Below are positions 49,769 through 61,996 of a DNA stretch of 64,000 bases, piece by piece; the first letter of the stretch is position 1; each line of letters starts with the position of its first letter. The notes under the pieces are model-generated. The model saw nothing but the letters and a program-made list of their open reading frames with translations, was not told where the DNA came from and did no database searches. The position numbers and the translations under genes are program-made. Origin of the DNA: Mycobacteriaceae bacterium (GTDB lineage Bacteria; Actinomycetota; Actinomycetes; Mycobacteriales; Mycobacteriaceae); NCBI GenBank assembly GCA_019245755.1, contig JAFARC010000052.1, positions 1 through 64,000 of the forward strand, written 5' to 3'.

Positions 49769-50526
49769 CCGGCCTGCCCCCGTTCGTGACCAAGCGGCTG
49801 CCGTTTCTGCGGTGGTCGTTCTGGCGGCTGGCGATCGGCGCGAAGAACATCCCCAACACCGGCCAGATCGGTGACGGGCGGGAACTGGCGGCCGCGGATT
49901 ACGTACTCCGCCACGCCCGCCCCGGCGACCTCGACGACGCGATCGCCACGTTGGACAGGTTCGCGTACCGGAAGGCTTTCCTGATCAACGTCGGTGACGA
50001 GAAGGGCGCGCTGCTGGACGACGCGGTGCGCCGCGCCGATCCTCGCCTCGCGCTGGAGTTGGGCACCTACGTCGGTTACAGCGCCCTGCGCATCGCGCGC
50101 GCGGCGCCGTCGGCCAAGGTCTATTCGGTTGAGCTGTCCGCGGACAACGCCGAAATCGCCCGGCGGATCTGGGCGCACGCCGGGGTCGGCGACCGGATCA
50201 CCTGCGTGGTGGGCATCATCGGCGACGGCGGAAAGACGCTCGACGCGCTCGCCGGGCACGGTCTGGGCGCGGGCACACTCGATTTTGTGTTCCTCGATCA
50301 CGACAAGCAGGCATACCTGCAGGACCTGCGCGCGATCCTGGAGCGCCGCTGGTTGCACCGGGGATCGATCGTCGTGGCGGACAACGTCAAATGGCCCGGC
50401 GCGCCGCAGTACCGGGACTACATGCGGCAGAACGAAGGCCGCACCTGGCGCACGACCGAGCACAAGGCGCACGCCGAATACCAGACTCTGCTGACCGACC
50501 TGGTGTTCGAGTCCGAAATGCTGTGA
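49765..50526 (+). CDS. class I SAM-dependent O-methyltransferase (catechol-type)
   Basis: A 253-residue protein of the catechol O-methyltransferase family. LALELGTYVGYSALRIARAAP is SAM motif I (residues ~94-114), VYSVELSADNAEIARRIWAHAGV motif II, DFVFLDHDKQAYLQDL motif III with the metal-ligand Asp, and VVADNVKWPGAPQYRDYMR supplies the D-N metal pair. The first 45 residues contain KRLPFLRWSFWRLAIG, a hydrophobic amphipathic segment. It overlaps the F420-type gene by 4 bp. I do not recall it at this locus in M. tuberculosis, where tRNA genes and gltX follow directly. Confidence 0.88.
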   Translation: MTGLPPFVTKRLPFLRWSFWRLAIGAKNIPNTGQIGDGRELAAADYVLRHARPGDLDDAIATLDRFAYRKAFLINVGDEKGALLDDAVRRADPRLALELGTYVGYSALRIARAAPSAKVYSVELSADNAEIARRIWAHAGVGDRITCVVGIIGDGGKTLDALAGHGLGAGTLDFVFLDHDKQAYLQDLRAILERRWLHRGSIVVADNVKWPGAPQYRDYMRQNEGRTWRTTEHKAHAEYQTLLTDLVFESEML

Positions 50527-50565
50527 CGCCGGTTGGTCTCTTGGACTCGGTTGTTGTGGAAAAAG

Positions 50566-50638
50566 TAGCCCCGATGGGATTCGAACCCACGCTACCGCCG
50601 TGAGAGGGCGGCGTCCTAGGCCGCTAGACGACGGGGCC
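50566..50638 (-). tRNA. tRNA-Glu (CTC)
   Basis: A 73-nt cloverleaf on the minus strand. The acceptor arms GGCCCCG and CGGGGCT pair with one G-U at the end, the anticodon stem CCGCC/GGCGG encloses the loop CTCTCAC with anticodon CTC, and the T-arm reads GTGGGTTCGAATCCCAT. No CCA is encoded. It lies next to gltX, which encodes its synthetase. Confidence 0.95.
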
Positions 50639-50694
50639 AGAACAGAGTTGTCAGCATAGCCGAAGGCGAACCGGCCGCCCTAATCGGCTCATCG

Positions 50695-50766
50695 CTGGGG
50701 TACCAGGACTCGAACCTAGAATGGCTGAACCAGAATCAGCTGTGTTGCCAATTACACCATACCCCA
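50695..50766 (-). tRNA. tRNA-Gln (CTG)
   Basis: A 72-nt cloverleaf on the minus strand. Acceptor arms TGGGGTA and TACCCCA pair perfectly; the anticodon stem GCTGA/TCAGC holds the loop TTCTGGT with anticodon CTG; the T-loop is TTCGAGT. In mycobacteria Gln-tRNA is made by GltX charging with Glu and GatCAB amidation, so both tRNAs beside gltX are its substrates. Confidence 0.95.
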
Positions 50767-50863
50767 CTGGTGACCCGGAACCGCTGGTCAGAGGCGTTTA
50801 TTCCGCTGCCACCGGCCGCTGTCGGGCCGACGTGCAGACTACCAAAGATTCCGCCGCAAGATT

Positions 50864-52330
50864 TCACGGCTCGGCACCGGGTTGCCGGGCGTCGCGTAAC
50901 CGCGCCAGCGTGCGGTCGCGGCCCAGCAGTGCCAGTGACTCGAACAACGGTGGGCTGATCGTCGCGCCGGTGGCGGCCACCCGGATCGGGCCGAACGCCT
51001 TGCGCGGCTTGAGCGCCATGCCGTCGAGCAGCGCCGCCTTCAGCGCCGCCTCGATGTCGGCGGCCGACCAGTTCGAGAGCTGCTCCAGAGCCGCCAGCGC
51101 CGCGTCGAGGACCGGCCCAGCGTCGGGCCCGAGCTCCTTGGCGGCGGCCTTCTCCTCAACCACGTAGGCCCTGTCGTCGAGGAACTTCAGCAGGCTCCAG
51201 GCGTCGCCGAGCACCACGATGCGGGTCTGAACCAGGCGCGCCGCCTCGGCGAACTGCTCGTCGCTCAGTCCGGGGTCATGACCATGGACGGTCAAGTAGT
51301 CCCGCAGCCGGGCGGCGAAGTCGCCGGGGTCGAGCAGCCGGATGTGCTCGGCGTTGATCGCGTCGGCTTTCTTCTGGTCGAAGCGCGCAGGATTGGGGTT
51401 GACGTCGGTCACGTCGAAGGCGGCCACCATCTCCCAGAGACTGAATACGTCCCGGTCGGGGGCGATCGACCAGCCCAGAAGGGCAAGGTAATTCAGCAGG
51501 CCCTCCGGGATGAAACCGCGCTCGCGGTGCAAGAAGAGGTTCGACTGCGGGTCGCGTTTGGACAGCTTTTTAGTGCCCTCGCCCAAAACCGTTGGCAAGT
51601 GCGCGAACTCGGGCACGCGATCGGTGATTCCCAGACGCATCAGCGCCCGGTACAGTGCGATCTGGCGCGGCGTGGACGGCAGCAGGTCTTCGCCGCGCAG
51701 CACGTGGGTGATCTTCATCAGCGCGTCGTCGACCGGGTTCACCAAGGTGTACAACGGCTCGGAGGTGGCACGGGTGAGCGCGAAGTCGGGGACCGTGCCG
51801 GCCGCGAACGTGGTGGCACCGCGCACCATGTCATGCCAACTGGTGTCCTCGTCGGGCATCGGTAGCCGCACCACCGGGCGACGACCCTCGTCGCGATACG
51901 CGCGGCGCTGCGCATCGGTGAGGCTGCGGTCGTAGTTGTCATACCCCAGCTTCGGATTCCGCCCGGCCGCCAGATGACGCGCCTCGACCTCCTCGGGAGT
52001 CGAGTACGCCTCGTAGGCCTCCCCGGCTTGCACAAGTCGCTGTACCACTTCGCGATAGATCTCGGTGCGCTGCGACTGCCGGTACGGCCCGTACGGGCCG
52101 CCGACCTGGGGGCCCTCGTCCCAATCGAGGCTCAGCCAGCGCAGCGCATCGAGCAGGGCCAGGTAGCTCTCCTCGGTATCGCGCCGCACATCGGTGTCCT
52201 CAATGCGGAACACGAAGTCGCCGTCGCAGTGCCGCGCGTAGGCCCAGTTGAACAGCGCGGTGCGGATCAGACCGACGTGCGGCGTGCCAGTCGGCGACGG
52301 GCAAAACCTGACGCGGACCCTATCGGTCAT
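50864..52330 (-). CDS. gltX: glutamyl-tRNA synthetase
   Basis: A 488-residue class I synthetase charging tRNA-Glu and, in organisms lacking GlnRS, probably tRNA-Gln. The HIGH-like motif is [10 protein letters not shown] (residues 11-20) and the KMSKS motif is KLSKRD (~253). The C-terminal third forms the anticodon-binding helical cage. The ATG overlaps the stop of the FAH-family gene by 4 bp. The two tRNA genes for its substrates lie just downstream, an arrangement conserved with M. tuberculosis. Confidence 0.96.
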   Translation of the reverse strand: MTDRVRVRFCPSPTGTPHVGLIRTALFNWAYARHCDGDFVFRIEDTDVRRDTEESYLALLDALRWLSLDWDEGPQVGGPYGPYRQSQRTEIYREVVQRLVQAGEAYEAYSTPEEVEARHLAAGRNPKLGYDNYDRSLTDAQRRAYRDEGRRPVVRLPMPDEDTSWHDMVRGATTFAAGTVPDFALTRATSEPLYTLVNPVDDALMKITHVLRGEDLLPSTPRQIALYRALMRLGITDRVPEFAHLPTVLGEGTKKLSKRDPQSNLFLHRERGFIPEGLLNYLALLGWSIAPDRDVFSLWEMVAAFDVTDVNPNPARFDQKKADAINAEHIRLLDPGDFAARLRDYLTVHGHDPGLSDEQFAEAARLVQTRIVVLGDAWSLLKFLDDRAYVVEEKAAAKELGPDAGPVLDAALAALEQLSNWSAADIEAALKAALLDGMALKPRKAFGPIRVAATGATISPPLFESLALLGRDRTLARLRDARQPGAEP

Positions 52331-53100
52331 GACCTTCCTTTGCGCACAACGGGATTTGTCAACGTACCGATGCCCTCGATCGCGATGTCGACGGTGTCGC
52401 CATGGTCAACCGGCCCGACACCCTCGGGTGTGCCGGTGAGGATGAGGTCGCCCGGCAGCAGGGTCATCACCGCCGAGACGAACTCGACGATGGCGCCGAC
52501 GTCGTGGATCATCAGCGACGTCCGGCTGTGCTGTCGCAGTTCGCCATTCACCTCGGTGCGCAGGTCGAGATCGGAGGGGTCGACGTCGGTCACGATCCAC
52601 GGACCGACCGGGCAGAAGGTGTCGTACCCTTTGGCGCGCGTCCACTGCCCGTCCTTGCGCTGCTGGTCGCGCGCCGTCACGTCGTTGGCGATCGTGTATC
52701 CGAGGATGTTCTCGGCGGCGCGCACGGCGGGCACGTCCTTACACGGGCGGCCGATCACGGCAGCCAACTCACCCTCGTGATGCACCGGATCGACCGCGGG
52801 CGGCAGCACGATCGAGGCGTTCGGGCCGACGATCGCGGTGTTGGGCTTGAGGAATATCACCGGGTCGTCGAACTTCTCGCCGCCCATCTCGGCGATGTGC
52901 GCGGCGTAGTTCCTGCCGACACAGACGACCTTGCTGGCGAGTATCGGCGCGAGTAGACGGACGTCGGCCAGCGGCCACTGCCGGCCGGTGAACGTCGGTG
53001 TGCCGAACGGATGCTCGGCGATCTCGCGTGCGATGCCCGGTTCGCCCTCGACGCTGACGAAGGCAACTTTGTCTGGGCTGGCGATTCGGCCAATGCGCAT
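52327..53100 (-). CDS. fumarylacetoacetate hydrolase family protein (Rv2993c-like)
   Basis: A 257-residue FAH-superfamily protein. Metal-binding acidic residues are visible in [11 protein letters not shown] and the DPVIFLKPN block; [14 protein letters not shown] and [11 protein letters not shown] are typical of the bacterial branch that includes 2-hydroxyhepta-2,4-diene-1,7-dioate isomerases, acylpyruvases and oxaloacetate decarboxylases. The exact reaction cannot be assigned. The first 50 residues form the small N-terminal domain. It overlaps gltX by 4 bp, so a housekeeping-linked metabolite-repair role (for example oxaloacetate decarboxylation) is as likely as aromatic degradation. Confidence 0.88.
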   Translation of the reverse strand: MRIGRIASPDKVAFVSVEGEPGIAREIAEHPFGTPTFTGRQWPLADVRLLAPILASKVVCVGRNYAAHIAEMGGEKFDDPVIFLKPNTAIVGPNASIVLPPAVDPVHHEGELAAVIGRPCKDVPAVRAAENILGYTIANDVTARDQQRKDGQWTRAKGYDTFCPVGPWIVTDVDPSDLDLRTEVNGELRQHSRTSLMIHDVGAIVEFVSAVMTLLPGDLILTGTPEGVGPVDHGDTVDIAIEGIGTLTNPVVRKGRS

Positions 53101-53175
53101 TCACCCGAGCCTAGTGGCTGATTCGGTGACTGCCCGAGGGTGGCGGTGGTTCACCTGGTGAGATGGTGATTCAGC

Positions 53176-54387
53176 ATGTTGAGACCGATGTGCGACGATC
53201 GGGCGGTGCGGACGTTGGACATCAGCACGGCGCGGCGGTGGTCGATGCTAGCCATCGCGCTGGCTTCGACGATGTTCGCCAACGTGTTCGTCAACGGCGC
53301 CGCGTTCTTGATCCCCACCCTGCATACCCGGCACGGCCTGCATCTCGCGCAGGCCGGGCTGATGTCGGCGATGCCCAGCATCGGCATGGTGGTGACGCTG
53401 ATCGCGTGGGGATACGTCGTCGACCGGGTCGGCGAGCGCATCGTGCTCGCGCTCGGCTCGGCGCTTAGCGCTGCGGCGGCTTTCGCGGCCGCGGCCGCAA
53501 ATTCGCTGCCGCTGATCGGTGTGTTCCTGCTGCTAGGCGGCATGGCGGCGGCCAGCAGCAACTCGGCCAGCGGACGGCTGGTGGTGGGCTGGTTCCCGGC
53601 GCGGCAGCGCGGCCTGGTGATGGGCATCCGGCAGACCGCCCAGCCGCTCGGGGTGGGGCTGGGCGCGCTGGTGATCCCGCGGCTGGCGGAAAGCCACGGG
53701 GTCGGCGCGGCGTTGCTGTTCCCCGCACTGGTCTGCGCGGCGTCGGCGGTGGTCAGCGCGGTGGGCGTGATCGATCCGCCCCGGCCGGCCCGGGAGCAGG
53801 CCGCCGCGGACGAGCTGACCAACCCGTACCGCGGATCCGGTCTGCTGTGGCGGATCCATGCCGTGTCGGTGCTGCTGGTGGTGCCGCAGGTCGTGGTGTG
53901 GACGTTCACGCTGGTGTGGCTGATCGCCGACCGCGGCTGGTCGGCGGCCGCGGCCGGCGCGCTGGTGACCGCCGCGCAGGTGCTCGGCGCGCTGGGCAGG
54001 GTGGCGGCGGGACGGTGGTCGGACCGGGTCGGATCGCGCCTGCGGCCCATCCGCAGCATCGCGGCCGGGGCGGCGCTCGCGATGGCGCTGCTCGGGCTGA
54101 CCGACGCGCTGCACTCCCCGCTCAGCATCGTGGTGATGATCGCGGCGTCGGTGATCACCGTCAGCGACAACGGGCTGGCGTTCACCGCGATCGCCGAGAT
54201 AGCCGGGCCATTCTGGAGCGGTCGCGCGCTGGGCACCCAGAACACCAGCCAGCTGCTGACCGCGGGCATCGCGCCGGCGCTGTTCGGGGGCCTGATCAGC
54301 GCCGTGGGCTATCCGTGGGCATTCGGCGCGTGCGCGCTGTTCCCGTTGGTCGCGCTGCCGCTGGTACCGGTCCGCGCGAACACCTAG
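53176..54387 (+). CDS. MFS transporter (Rv2994-like)
   Basis: A 403-residue major facilitator protein with about 12 membrane helices. The loop 2-3 signature appears as [16 protein letters not shown] and the equivalent in the second half as [17 protein letters not shown] cytoplasmic central loop follows helix 6 ([22 protein letters not shown]). The substrate is unknown; drug or small-metabolite export is typical. The ATG at 53176 is used, but ATG 53188 is possible. It converges on leuB with a 4-bp overlap. Confidence 0.88.
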   Translation: MLRPMCDDRAVRTLDISTARRWSMLAIALASTMFANVFVNGAAFLIPTLHTRHGLHLAQAGLMSAMPSIGMVVTLIAWGYVVDRVGERIVLALGSALSAAAAFAAAAANSLPLIGVFLLLGGMAAASSNSASGRLVVGWFPARQRGLVMGIRQTAQPLGVGLGALVIPRLAESHGVGAALLFPALVCAASAVVSAVGVIDPPRPAREQAAADELTNPYRGSGLLWRIHAVSVLLVVPQVVVWTFTLVWLIADRGWSAAAAGALVTAAQVLGALGRVAAGRWSDRVGSRLRPIRSIAAGAALAMALLGLTDALHSPLSIVVMIAASVITVSDNGLAFTAIAEIAGPFWSGRALGTQNTSQLLTAGIAPALFGGLISAVGYPWAFGACALFPLVALPLVPVRANT

Positions 54388-55394
54388 AGGCGGGACGCGA
54401 TCCAGTCGCCGACCTCGGTGCTCGACAACCGCGCGTCGCCGCGGGTGGCCAGGTGAGCCTCCACCGCCTTGTCCACCCGGGCGGCCGCCTCCTCGTGCCC
54501 GAGGTGCGACAGCAGCATCGCCACCGACATGACCGCCGCCGTGGGGTCGGCGATACCCCTGCCGGCGATGTCGGGAGCGCTGCCGTGCACCGGCTCGAAC
54601 ATCGACGGGTTCAGCCGGGTGGCGTCGATGTTGCCGCTGGCCGCCAACCCCATACCCCCGCACACCGCGGCGGCGAGGTCGGTGATGATGTCGCCGAACA
54701 GGTTGTCGGTGACGATCACGTCGAAGCGCCCCGGATCCGTTACAAGGTAAATCGTGGCCGCGTCCACGTGAAGGTAGGTGACCTGCACCTCGGGGTACTC
54801 GTGGCCGACCTCCTGCACGGTTCGCCACCACAGGTTTCCGGCGTGGGTGAGCACGTTGTTCTTGTGCACCAGCGTCAGGTGCTTGCGGCGCTGCAGCGCC
54901 CGCTGGAAGGCGTCCTGTACCACCCGGCGCACCCCGTATCCGGTGTTGATGCTGACCTCGGTCGCGATCTCGTGCGGGGTGCCCACGCGGATCGCGCCGC
55001 CGGTTCCGGTGTACGGACCTTCGGTGCCCTCGCGCACCACGACAAAGTCGATGTCGCCCGGGTTGGCCAGCGGGCTGACCACGCCCGGATACAGCCGGGA
55101 CGGCCGCAGGTTGATGTGGTGGTCCAGCGCGAACCGCACCTTGAGCAACAGCCCGCGCTCCAGCAACCCGCTGGGCACCGACGGATCACCGATCGCGCCC
55201 AGCAGGATCGCGTCGTGGGCGCGTAGTTCGTCGAGCACCGAGTCGGGCAGCACCTCCCCGGTCGCGAGGTAGCGCCTCGCACCGAGGTCGTAGCGGGTCT
55301 TGTCGACGCCGGGCAGCACCGCGTCGAGCACCTTCACCGCCTCGTCGATGACCTCCGGGCCGATGCCGTCGCCGCCGATGATCGCCAGTTTCAC
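54384..55394 (-). CDS. leuB: 3-isopropylmalate dehydrogenase
   Basis: Oxidatively decarboxylates 3-isopropylmalate with NAD in leucine synthesis. The 336-residue protein matches the shorter actinobacterial form. GGDGIGPEV starts it; substrate-binding Arg residues lie in [23 protein letters not shown], the Lys in [13 protein letters not shown], metal-binding Asp in [15 protein letters not shown], and the NAD-specific Asp in [15 protein letters not shown]. The ATG overlaps the serA stop by 4 bp, so serA and leuB are co-translated. Confidence 0.96.
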   Translation of the reverse strand: MKLAIIGGDGIGPEVIDEAVKVLDAVLPGVDKTRYDLGARRYLATGEVLPDSVLDELRAHDAILLGAIGDPSVPSGLLERGLLLKVRFALDHHINLRPSRLYPGVVSPLANPGDIDFVVVREGTEGPYTGTGGAIRVGTPHEIATEVSINTGYGVRRVVQDAFQRALQRRKHLTLVHKNNVLTHAGNLWWRTVQEVGHEYPEVQVTYLHVDAATIYLVTDPGRFDVIVTDNLFGDIITDLAAAVCGGMGLAASGNIDATRLNPSMFEPVHGSAPDIAGRGIADPTAAVMSVAMLLSHLGHEEAAARVDKAVEAHLATRGDARLSSTEVGDWIASRL

Positions 55395-56977
55395 GACAAA
55401 TCCACGACTTCGAGCAGCGCGGCGCCGACCGCGGGACCGATCGCGCCCAGCACGTCGTCGGGCGGGCGCTGGTCCAGCCGCAGCAAGATCGTCGCCCCGG
55501 GGCCCTGCGCGTCCTCGCTGAGCTGGGCGGCGTGGATGTTCACGCTCGCCGCGCCCAGCAGCGTGCCGATCTTGCCCAGCGCGCCGGGCTGATCGATGTA
55601 GTTGATGATCAGGTTGATGCCTTCGGCCCGTAAATCGAAGTTGCGACCGTTGATCTGGACGATCTTTTGCACCAGCTGCGGCCCGGACAGCGTGCCCGCC
55701 ACGTTGATCACCGAACCGTCGGCGCCGACCGCGCGCACGTCGACGACGCTGCGGTGGTTGGGGCTCTCCGACGCTGTGCCGATACTGGCCTCTACGCCGC
55801 GCTCGGCGGCCAGCGCCGGAGCGTTGACGAACGTCACCGGGTCCTCGATCACCGCGGAGAAGAGGCCGCGCAGGGCCGAGAGCCGCAGTACCCCAACGTC
55901 TTCCGATGCCAGCTCACCGCGGACCTGCACCGCCAGCGAGGTGGGCAACTCGCTGGACAGCGCGCCCACCAGCACGCCGAGCTTGCGCACCAGATCCAGC
56001 CACGGCGCCACCTCTTCGCCGACCACCCCGCCGCCGACGTTGACGGCGTCCGGGACGAACTCGCCGGCCAGCGCGAGCTTTACGCTGGCCGCCACGTCGG
56101 TGCCGGCGCGGTCCTGCGCCTCGGCCGTCGACGCGCCCAGGTGCGGCGTGACCACCACCTGCGACAGGTTGAACAGCGGGCTGTCGGTGGTCGGCTCCTT
56201 GGTGAACACGTCGATGCCGGCCGCGCGGACGTGTCCGCTGCGGACCGCCTCGGCGAGCGCGTCCTCGTCGATCAGGCCGCCGCGGGCCGCGTTGACGATG
56301 ATCACGCCCGGCTTGGTCTTGGCCAAGGCGTCCTTGTCGATCAGCCCGGCCGTCTCCGGCGTCTTCGGCAGGTGCACGGAGACGAAGTCCGACCGCACCA
56401 GCAGCTCGTCGAGGCTCAGCAACTCGATGCCGAGCTGCGCCGCCCGGGCCGGCGACACGTACGGGTCGTACGCGACGACCTTGGTGCCGAATGCGGCGAG
56501 CCGCTGGGCAACCAGCTGACCGATCCGGCCCAGCCCGACGACCCCGACCGTCTTGCCGAAGATCTCCGTGCCCGAGAACGACGAACGCTTCCAGGTGTGC
56601 TCGCGCAGCGACGCGTCGGCGGCCGGGATCTCACGGGCTGCGGACAGCAGCAGTGCGATCGCGTGCTCGGCGGCGCTGTGAATGTTGGACGTCGGCGCGT
56701 TGACCACGAGAACGCCCCGGGCGGTCGCGGCGTCGACGTCCACGTTGTCCAGGCCCACCCCGGCACGGGCGACGATCTTGAGCCTGGACGCGGCGGCGAG
56801 CACCTCAGCGTCGACGGTGGTGGCCGAGCGGACCAGCAGCGCGTCGGCCTCGGGCACCGCGGCCAGCAGCTTCTCCCGGTTAGGGCCCTCGACCCAGCGA
56901 ACTTCCACTTGGTCACCCAGCGCTTCGACGGTGGATTCGGCGAGTTTGTCTGCGATCAACACAACGGGCAGGCTCAC
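55391..56977 (-). CDS. serA: D-3-phosphoglycerate dehydrogenase (long form)
   Basis: First step of serine synthesis. The 528-residue type I long enzyme has the substrate/NAD domains ([16 protein letters not shown] nucleotide loop; [11 protein letters not shown]; catalytic His in [16 protein letters not shown]), an intervening ASB domain (~320-450), and a C-terminal ACT domain ([20 protein letters not shown]) for serine feedback. Start GTG at 56977. It is divergent from the FAD oxidoreductase with only about a dozen bases between start codons, so the two promoters must overlap the opposite coding region or the transcripts must be leaderless. Confidence 0.96.
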   Translation of the reverse strand: MSLPVVLIADKLAESTVEALGDQVEVRWVEGPNREKLLAAVPEADALLVRSATTVDAEVLAAASRLKIVARAGVGLDNVDVDAATARGVLVVNAPTSNIHSAAEHAIALLLSAAREIPAADASLREHTWKRSSFSGTEIFGKTVGVVGLGRIGQLVAQRLAAFGTKVVAYDPYVSPARAAQLGIELLSLDELLVRSDFVSVHLPKTPETAGLIDKDALAKTKPGVIIVNAARGGLIDEDALAEAVRSGHVRAAGIDVFTKEPTTDSPLFNLSQVVVTPHLGASTAEAQDRAGTDVAASVKLALAGEFVPDAVNVGGGVVGEEVAPWLDLVRKLGVLVGALSSELPTSLAVQVRGELASEDVGVLRLSALRGLFSAVIEDPVTFVNAPALAAERGVEASIGTASESPNHRSVVDVRAVGADGSVINVAGTLSGPQLVQKIVQINGRNFDLRAEGINLIINYIDQPGALGKIGTLLGAASVNIHAAQLSEDAQGPGATILLRLDQRPPDDVLGAIGPAVGAALLEVVDLS

Positions 56978-56989
56978 CCGGCCAGCCTA

Positions 56990-58441
56990 ATGCGGTTGAC
57001 TGGACGGGTGGACGTCACCGTCGTGGGCAGCGGACCCAACGGGCTGGCGGCCGCCGTGATCTGCGCACGCGCCGGCCTGTCGGTGCAGGTGTTGGAGGCG
57101 CAGCCGACCTTCGGCGGAGGATCGCGCACGGCCGCCGACCCGGACCATCCCGGGGTGAGGCACGACGTGTGCTCGGCCGTCCATCCACTGGCGCTGGCGT
57201 CGCCGTTCTTCGCGGAATTCGGCCTCGCCGCCCGCGGCGTCGAGTTGGTGGTGCCGGCGGTGTCGTACGCCAACCCGCTGGCGGGTCGGCCCGCGGCCAT
57301 CGCCTACCGCGACCTGGACCGCACATGTGCGGGCCTCGACGACGGCAAGTCGTGGCGGCGGCTGCTGGGTCCGCTGGTCGCCCACGCCGAGACGGTGGTC
57401 GCGTTCCTGCTCGGCGACAAGCGCTCGTTGCCGGGAGATCTGCTGACGCTGGTGCGGCTCGGCCTGCGGATGCTCGGGCAGGGCACTGCGTTATGGAATG
57501 TGTCGGTGAGTGGAGACGACGCCGAGGCGCTGTTCACCGGCGTTGCCGCGCATACGATTTCGCGGCTGCCGTCGCTGACGTCGGCGGGGGCGGGGATGCT
57601 GCTGGCCACCTTGGCGCACACGGTCGGCTGGCCGATACCGGTGGGCGGCAGCCAGGCGATCGCCGACGCGCTGGTCGCCGACCTGCGCGCGCACGGCGGC
57701 GAACTGCACTGCGGCGCGGAGGTCGTCGAGCCCCCGCAAGGCGTCGCGCTGTTCGACACCGCGCCCACCGCACTGCTGTCTGTCTACCGGGACAAGTTGG
57801 GTGCGGATTACGGCAACCGGTTGCGCCGGTACCGGTTCGGGCCAGGGGTGGCCAAGGTCGATTTCGTGCTGTCCGGCGAGGTGCCGTGGAACGACCCGCG
57901 GCTGGCCGACGCGGTGACGTTTCACCTGGGCGGCACCCGCGCCGAGATGGCCCGTGCCGAGGCCGCCGTGGCAGCAGGCCGGCACGCGGAACGGCCGATG
58001 GTGCTGGCCGCGCTGCCGGGGTTCGCCGACCCAGGCCGCGTCGATGCCGGCGGCCTTCGCCCGCTGTGGACCTACGCACATGTGCCGGCAGGGTCGCCGA
58101 TCGACCAGACGGAGGCCGTGACCGCTGCCATCGAGCGATTCGCCCCGGGTTTCCGCGACATCGTGGTCACCACCCGCAGTGTGAGCGCGGCGCGGATGGC
58201 CGAGCACAACGCGAACTACGTGGGCGGCGACATCGCGGTCGGCGGCAACGACGCGTGGCGTGCGCTGGCCGGCCCGACCGTGTCGCTGAACCCCTGGGCC
58301 ACTCCGCTGCGGGGCGTCTACCTGTGCTCGTCGGCCACCCCGCCGGGCGCGGGCGTGCACGGCATGGCCGGATATTACGCGGCGCGCACGATGTTGCGGC
58401 GGGAGTTCGGCATTGCGCGACTACCGAGCCTGGCACCGTGA
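56990..58441 (+). CDS. FAD-dependent oxidoreductase, phytoene-dehydrogenase-like (Rv2997-type)
   Basis: A 483-residue flavoprotein. The Rossmann dinucleotide loop VVGSGPNGLAAAVICARAGL with the Glu of VLEAQ is near the N-terminus, and the C-terminal FAD motif is GVYLCSSATPPGAGVHGMAGYYAA. This crtI/PDSS-like group includes carotenoid desaturases, but no carotenoid genes are near and the substrate is unknown. ATG 56990 or GTG 57008 may be the start; neither has a good ribosome binding site, so a leaderless start is plausible. The long open frame upstream is antisense to serA. Confidence 0.88.
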   Translation: MRLTGRVDVTVVGSGPNGLAAAVICARAGLSVQVLEAQPTFGGGSRTAADPDHPGVRHDVCSAVHPLALASPFFAEFGLAARGVELVVPAVSYANPLAGRPAAIAYRDLDRTCAGLDDGKSWRRLLGPLVAHAETVVAFLLGDKRSLPGDLLTLVRLGLRMLGQGTALWNVSVSGDDAEALFTGVAAHTISRLPSLTSAGAGMLLATLAHTVGWPIPVGGSQAIADALVADLRAHGGELHCGAEVVEPPQGVALFDTAPTALLSVYRDKLGADYGNRLRRYRFGPGVAKVDFVLSGEVPWNDPRLADAVTFHLGGTRAEMARAEAAVAAGRHAERPMVLAALPGFADPGRVDAGGLRPLWTYAHVPAGSPIDQTEAVTAAIERFAPGFRDIVVTTRSVSAARMAEHNANYVGGDIAVGGNDAWRALAGPTVSLNPWATPLRGVYLCSSATPPGAGVHGMAGYYAARTMLRREFGIARLPSLAP

Positions 58442-58454
58442 GGTTGGTGGGAGC

Positions 58455-59996
<1,542 letters not shown>

Positions 59997-59997
<1 letters not shown>

Positions 59998-61826
59998 TAG
60001 ACCAGATCCTCGTCATCGAACAGCGGACGGATGCCACGGGCGGCCTGGATCTCGTCGTTGCTGGTGCCCGCGGCGACCATCGGCCACACCTGCGCGTCGG
60101 CGCCGACGACGAAGTCGATGACCACCGGCCGGTCGTTGATCGCCCTGGCCTGGTTGATCACGTCGACGACGTCTTCTTGACGCTCGCATCGCAACCCGAC
60201 GCACCCGAGGGCCTCGGCAAGCTTGACGAAGTCCGGAATGCGGTGCGAATGGGTGGCCAGGTCGGTCTGCGAGTAGCGCTCCTGGTAGAACAGCGTCTGC
60301 CACTGGCGCACCATGCCGAGGTTGCCGTTGTTGATGATCGCGACCTTGATCGGTGCGCCCTCGATCGCACAGGTGGCCAGCTCCTGGTTGGTCATCTGGA
60401 AGCAGCCGTCGCCGTCGATGGCCCACACCTCGGTGTTCGGCCGGGCCAGCTTGGCGCCCATCGCGGCGGGAATCGCGAAGCCCATCGTGCCGAGGCCGCC
60501 GGAGTTGATCCAGGTGCGCGGGTTCTCATAGGAGATGAACTGCGCGGCCCACATCTGGTGCTGGCCCACTCCGGCGACGTAGACGGCGTCGGGCCCGGCG
60601 ATCTTGCCGATGGACTGGATCACGTATTCCGGGCTCAGGCTGCCGTCGCTTTGCGGGCCGTAGCTCAGCGGATAGGTGTTGCGCACGCCGCGCAGAAATT
60701 GCCACCAGTTGTCCAGGTCGGCACCGGCGGTGCCGGTCTTGCGCAGCGCGTCGAGCAGCTCGGCGATCACCGCCTTCACGTCACCGACGATCGGCACGTC
60801 GGGGTTGCGGTTCTTTCCGATCTCGGCCGGGTCGATGTCGGCGTGGATCACCTTGGCCTCGGGGGCAAACGAATCCAGCTTGCCGGTCACCCGGTCGTCG
60901 AAACGCGCGCCGAGCGCGATGATCAAGTCGCTGCGCTGCAGGGCCGCGACCGCCGCGACGGTGCCGTGCATGCCGGGCATGCCCAGGTTCTGCGGATGAC
61001 TGTCGGGGAATGCGCCGCGCGCCATCAGCGTGGTGACCACCGGGATGCCGGTCAGCTCCGCCAGAGCCAGCAGCTGCGCGCTGGCGTCGCCGCGGATCAC
61101 GCCGCCGCCGACGTAGAGCACCGGCTTGCGAGCCGCGGAGATCAGCTTGGCCGCGGCCCGGACCTGCTTGGCGTGCGGCTTGGTGGTCGGCCGGTAGCCG
61201 GGCAGCTCCAGCCTGGGCGGCCAGCTGAACGTGCAGGTGCCCTGCAACACGTCCTTGGGGATGTCGACCAGCACGGCACCCGGCCGGCCGGTGGCGGCGA
61301 TGTGGAAGGCCTCGGCGATCACCTGCGGGATGTCGTCGCCGATGCGCACCAGGAAGTTGTGCTTGGTGATCGGCATCGTGATACCCGAGATGTCGGCTTC
61401 CTGAAACGCGTCGGTGCCGATCAGCGCCCGGCCGACCTGGCCGGTGATGGCCACCACCGGAACCGAATCCATCTGCGCGTCGGCAAGCGGGGTCACCAGG
61501 TTGGTCGCGCCCGGCCCGGACGTCGCCATGCACACCCCGACGCGGCCGGTGGCATGGGCATAACCGCTGGCCGCGTGGCCGGCACCCTGCTCATGGCGCA
61601 CCAGCACGTGCCGCAGCCGCTGCGAATCGAACAGCGGGTCATACACCGGCAGCACGGCGCCGCCGGGGATGCCGAAGATCACCTCGACGTCAAGCTCCTC
61701 CAGTGACCGGATCACCGCCTGAGCGCCGGTAAGCTGTTGCGGCGCAACTCGGTTGACCTGACCGGCGCTGTTGCCGGGCGGTGCCGGGGCAGTCCATTCC
61801 GGTGGTCGCGTGGTGGGTGCGCTCAC
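59997..61826 (-). CDS. ilvB: acetolactate synthase catalytic subunit
   Basis: Condenses two pyruvates, or pyruvate and 2-oxobutyrate, using ThDP and FAD. The 609-residue protein from the GTG at 61826 (GAGGA site upstream) has the catalytic Glu in [18 protein letters not shown]-binding [11 protein letters not shown], and the C-terminal ThDP motif [14 protein letters not shown] ... NNGN. The first 35 residues are a Pro-rich variable leader. The reading frame is open to 61901 through the attenuator, which is why the internal GTG with a ribosome binding site is preferred. Confidence 0.96.
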
Positions 61827-61870
61827 AGTGTCCTCTTTGTTCTCATGATCGTTCGCGGTACTCGGACAAC

Positions 61871-61906
61871 AAAAAACCCCCGGCAGCTTCGGCTGCTGCA
61901 CGAGGG
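61871..61906 (-). terminator. ilvB attenuator
   Basis: On the minus strand GCAGC-CGAA-GCTGC forms a tight tetraloop hairpin, extended by CCC and GGG, and is followed by six consecutive T (61876-61871). It sits between the leader peptide stop (61938) and ilvB (61826). This is a textbook intrinsic terminator, which is rare in mycobacteria, and its position makes it a transcription attenuator. Confidence 0.8.
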
Positions 61907-61937
61907 TTGCGCGTCGATGGTCGCTGGCTAGGCCGGG

Positions 61938-61988
61938 CTACACACCAACGCGCCGACCAATTACTACGAGCAATCCGCTTGCCTGCAC
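61938..61988 (-). CDS. ilvB leader peptide (branched-chain-rich, 16 residues)
   Basis: A GTG-started 16-codon frame reads MQASGLLVVIGRRVGV and ends in TAG about 30 bp before the attenuator hairpin. The run Leu-Leu-Val-Val-Ile plus two further Val gives seven branched-chain codons out of 16, the signature of ilv/leu attenuation leaders. There is no ribosome binding site. The -10 hexamer at 61997-62002 ends only 8 nt before the GTG, so transcription could begin at or within a few bases of the GTG, and the peptide may be read from a leaderless mRNA. Confidence 0.75.
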   Translation of the reverse strand: MQASGLLVVIGRRVGV

Positions 61989-61996
61989 AGCATCCG

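Noticed and set aside
55667..56989. Extension of the FAD oxidoreductase frame some 440 codons upstream.
   Set aside because: The extension is antisense to serA and the Rossmann motif of the oxidoreductase begins right after the ATG at 56990.
61928..61960. An alternative ilvB leader peptide from a TTG ([10 protein letters not shown]).
   Set aside because: It has only three branched-chain codons and no clustering, whereas the overlapping GTG frame has the LLVVI run and begins close to the predicted transcription start.
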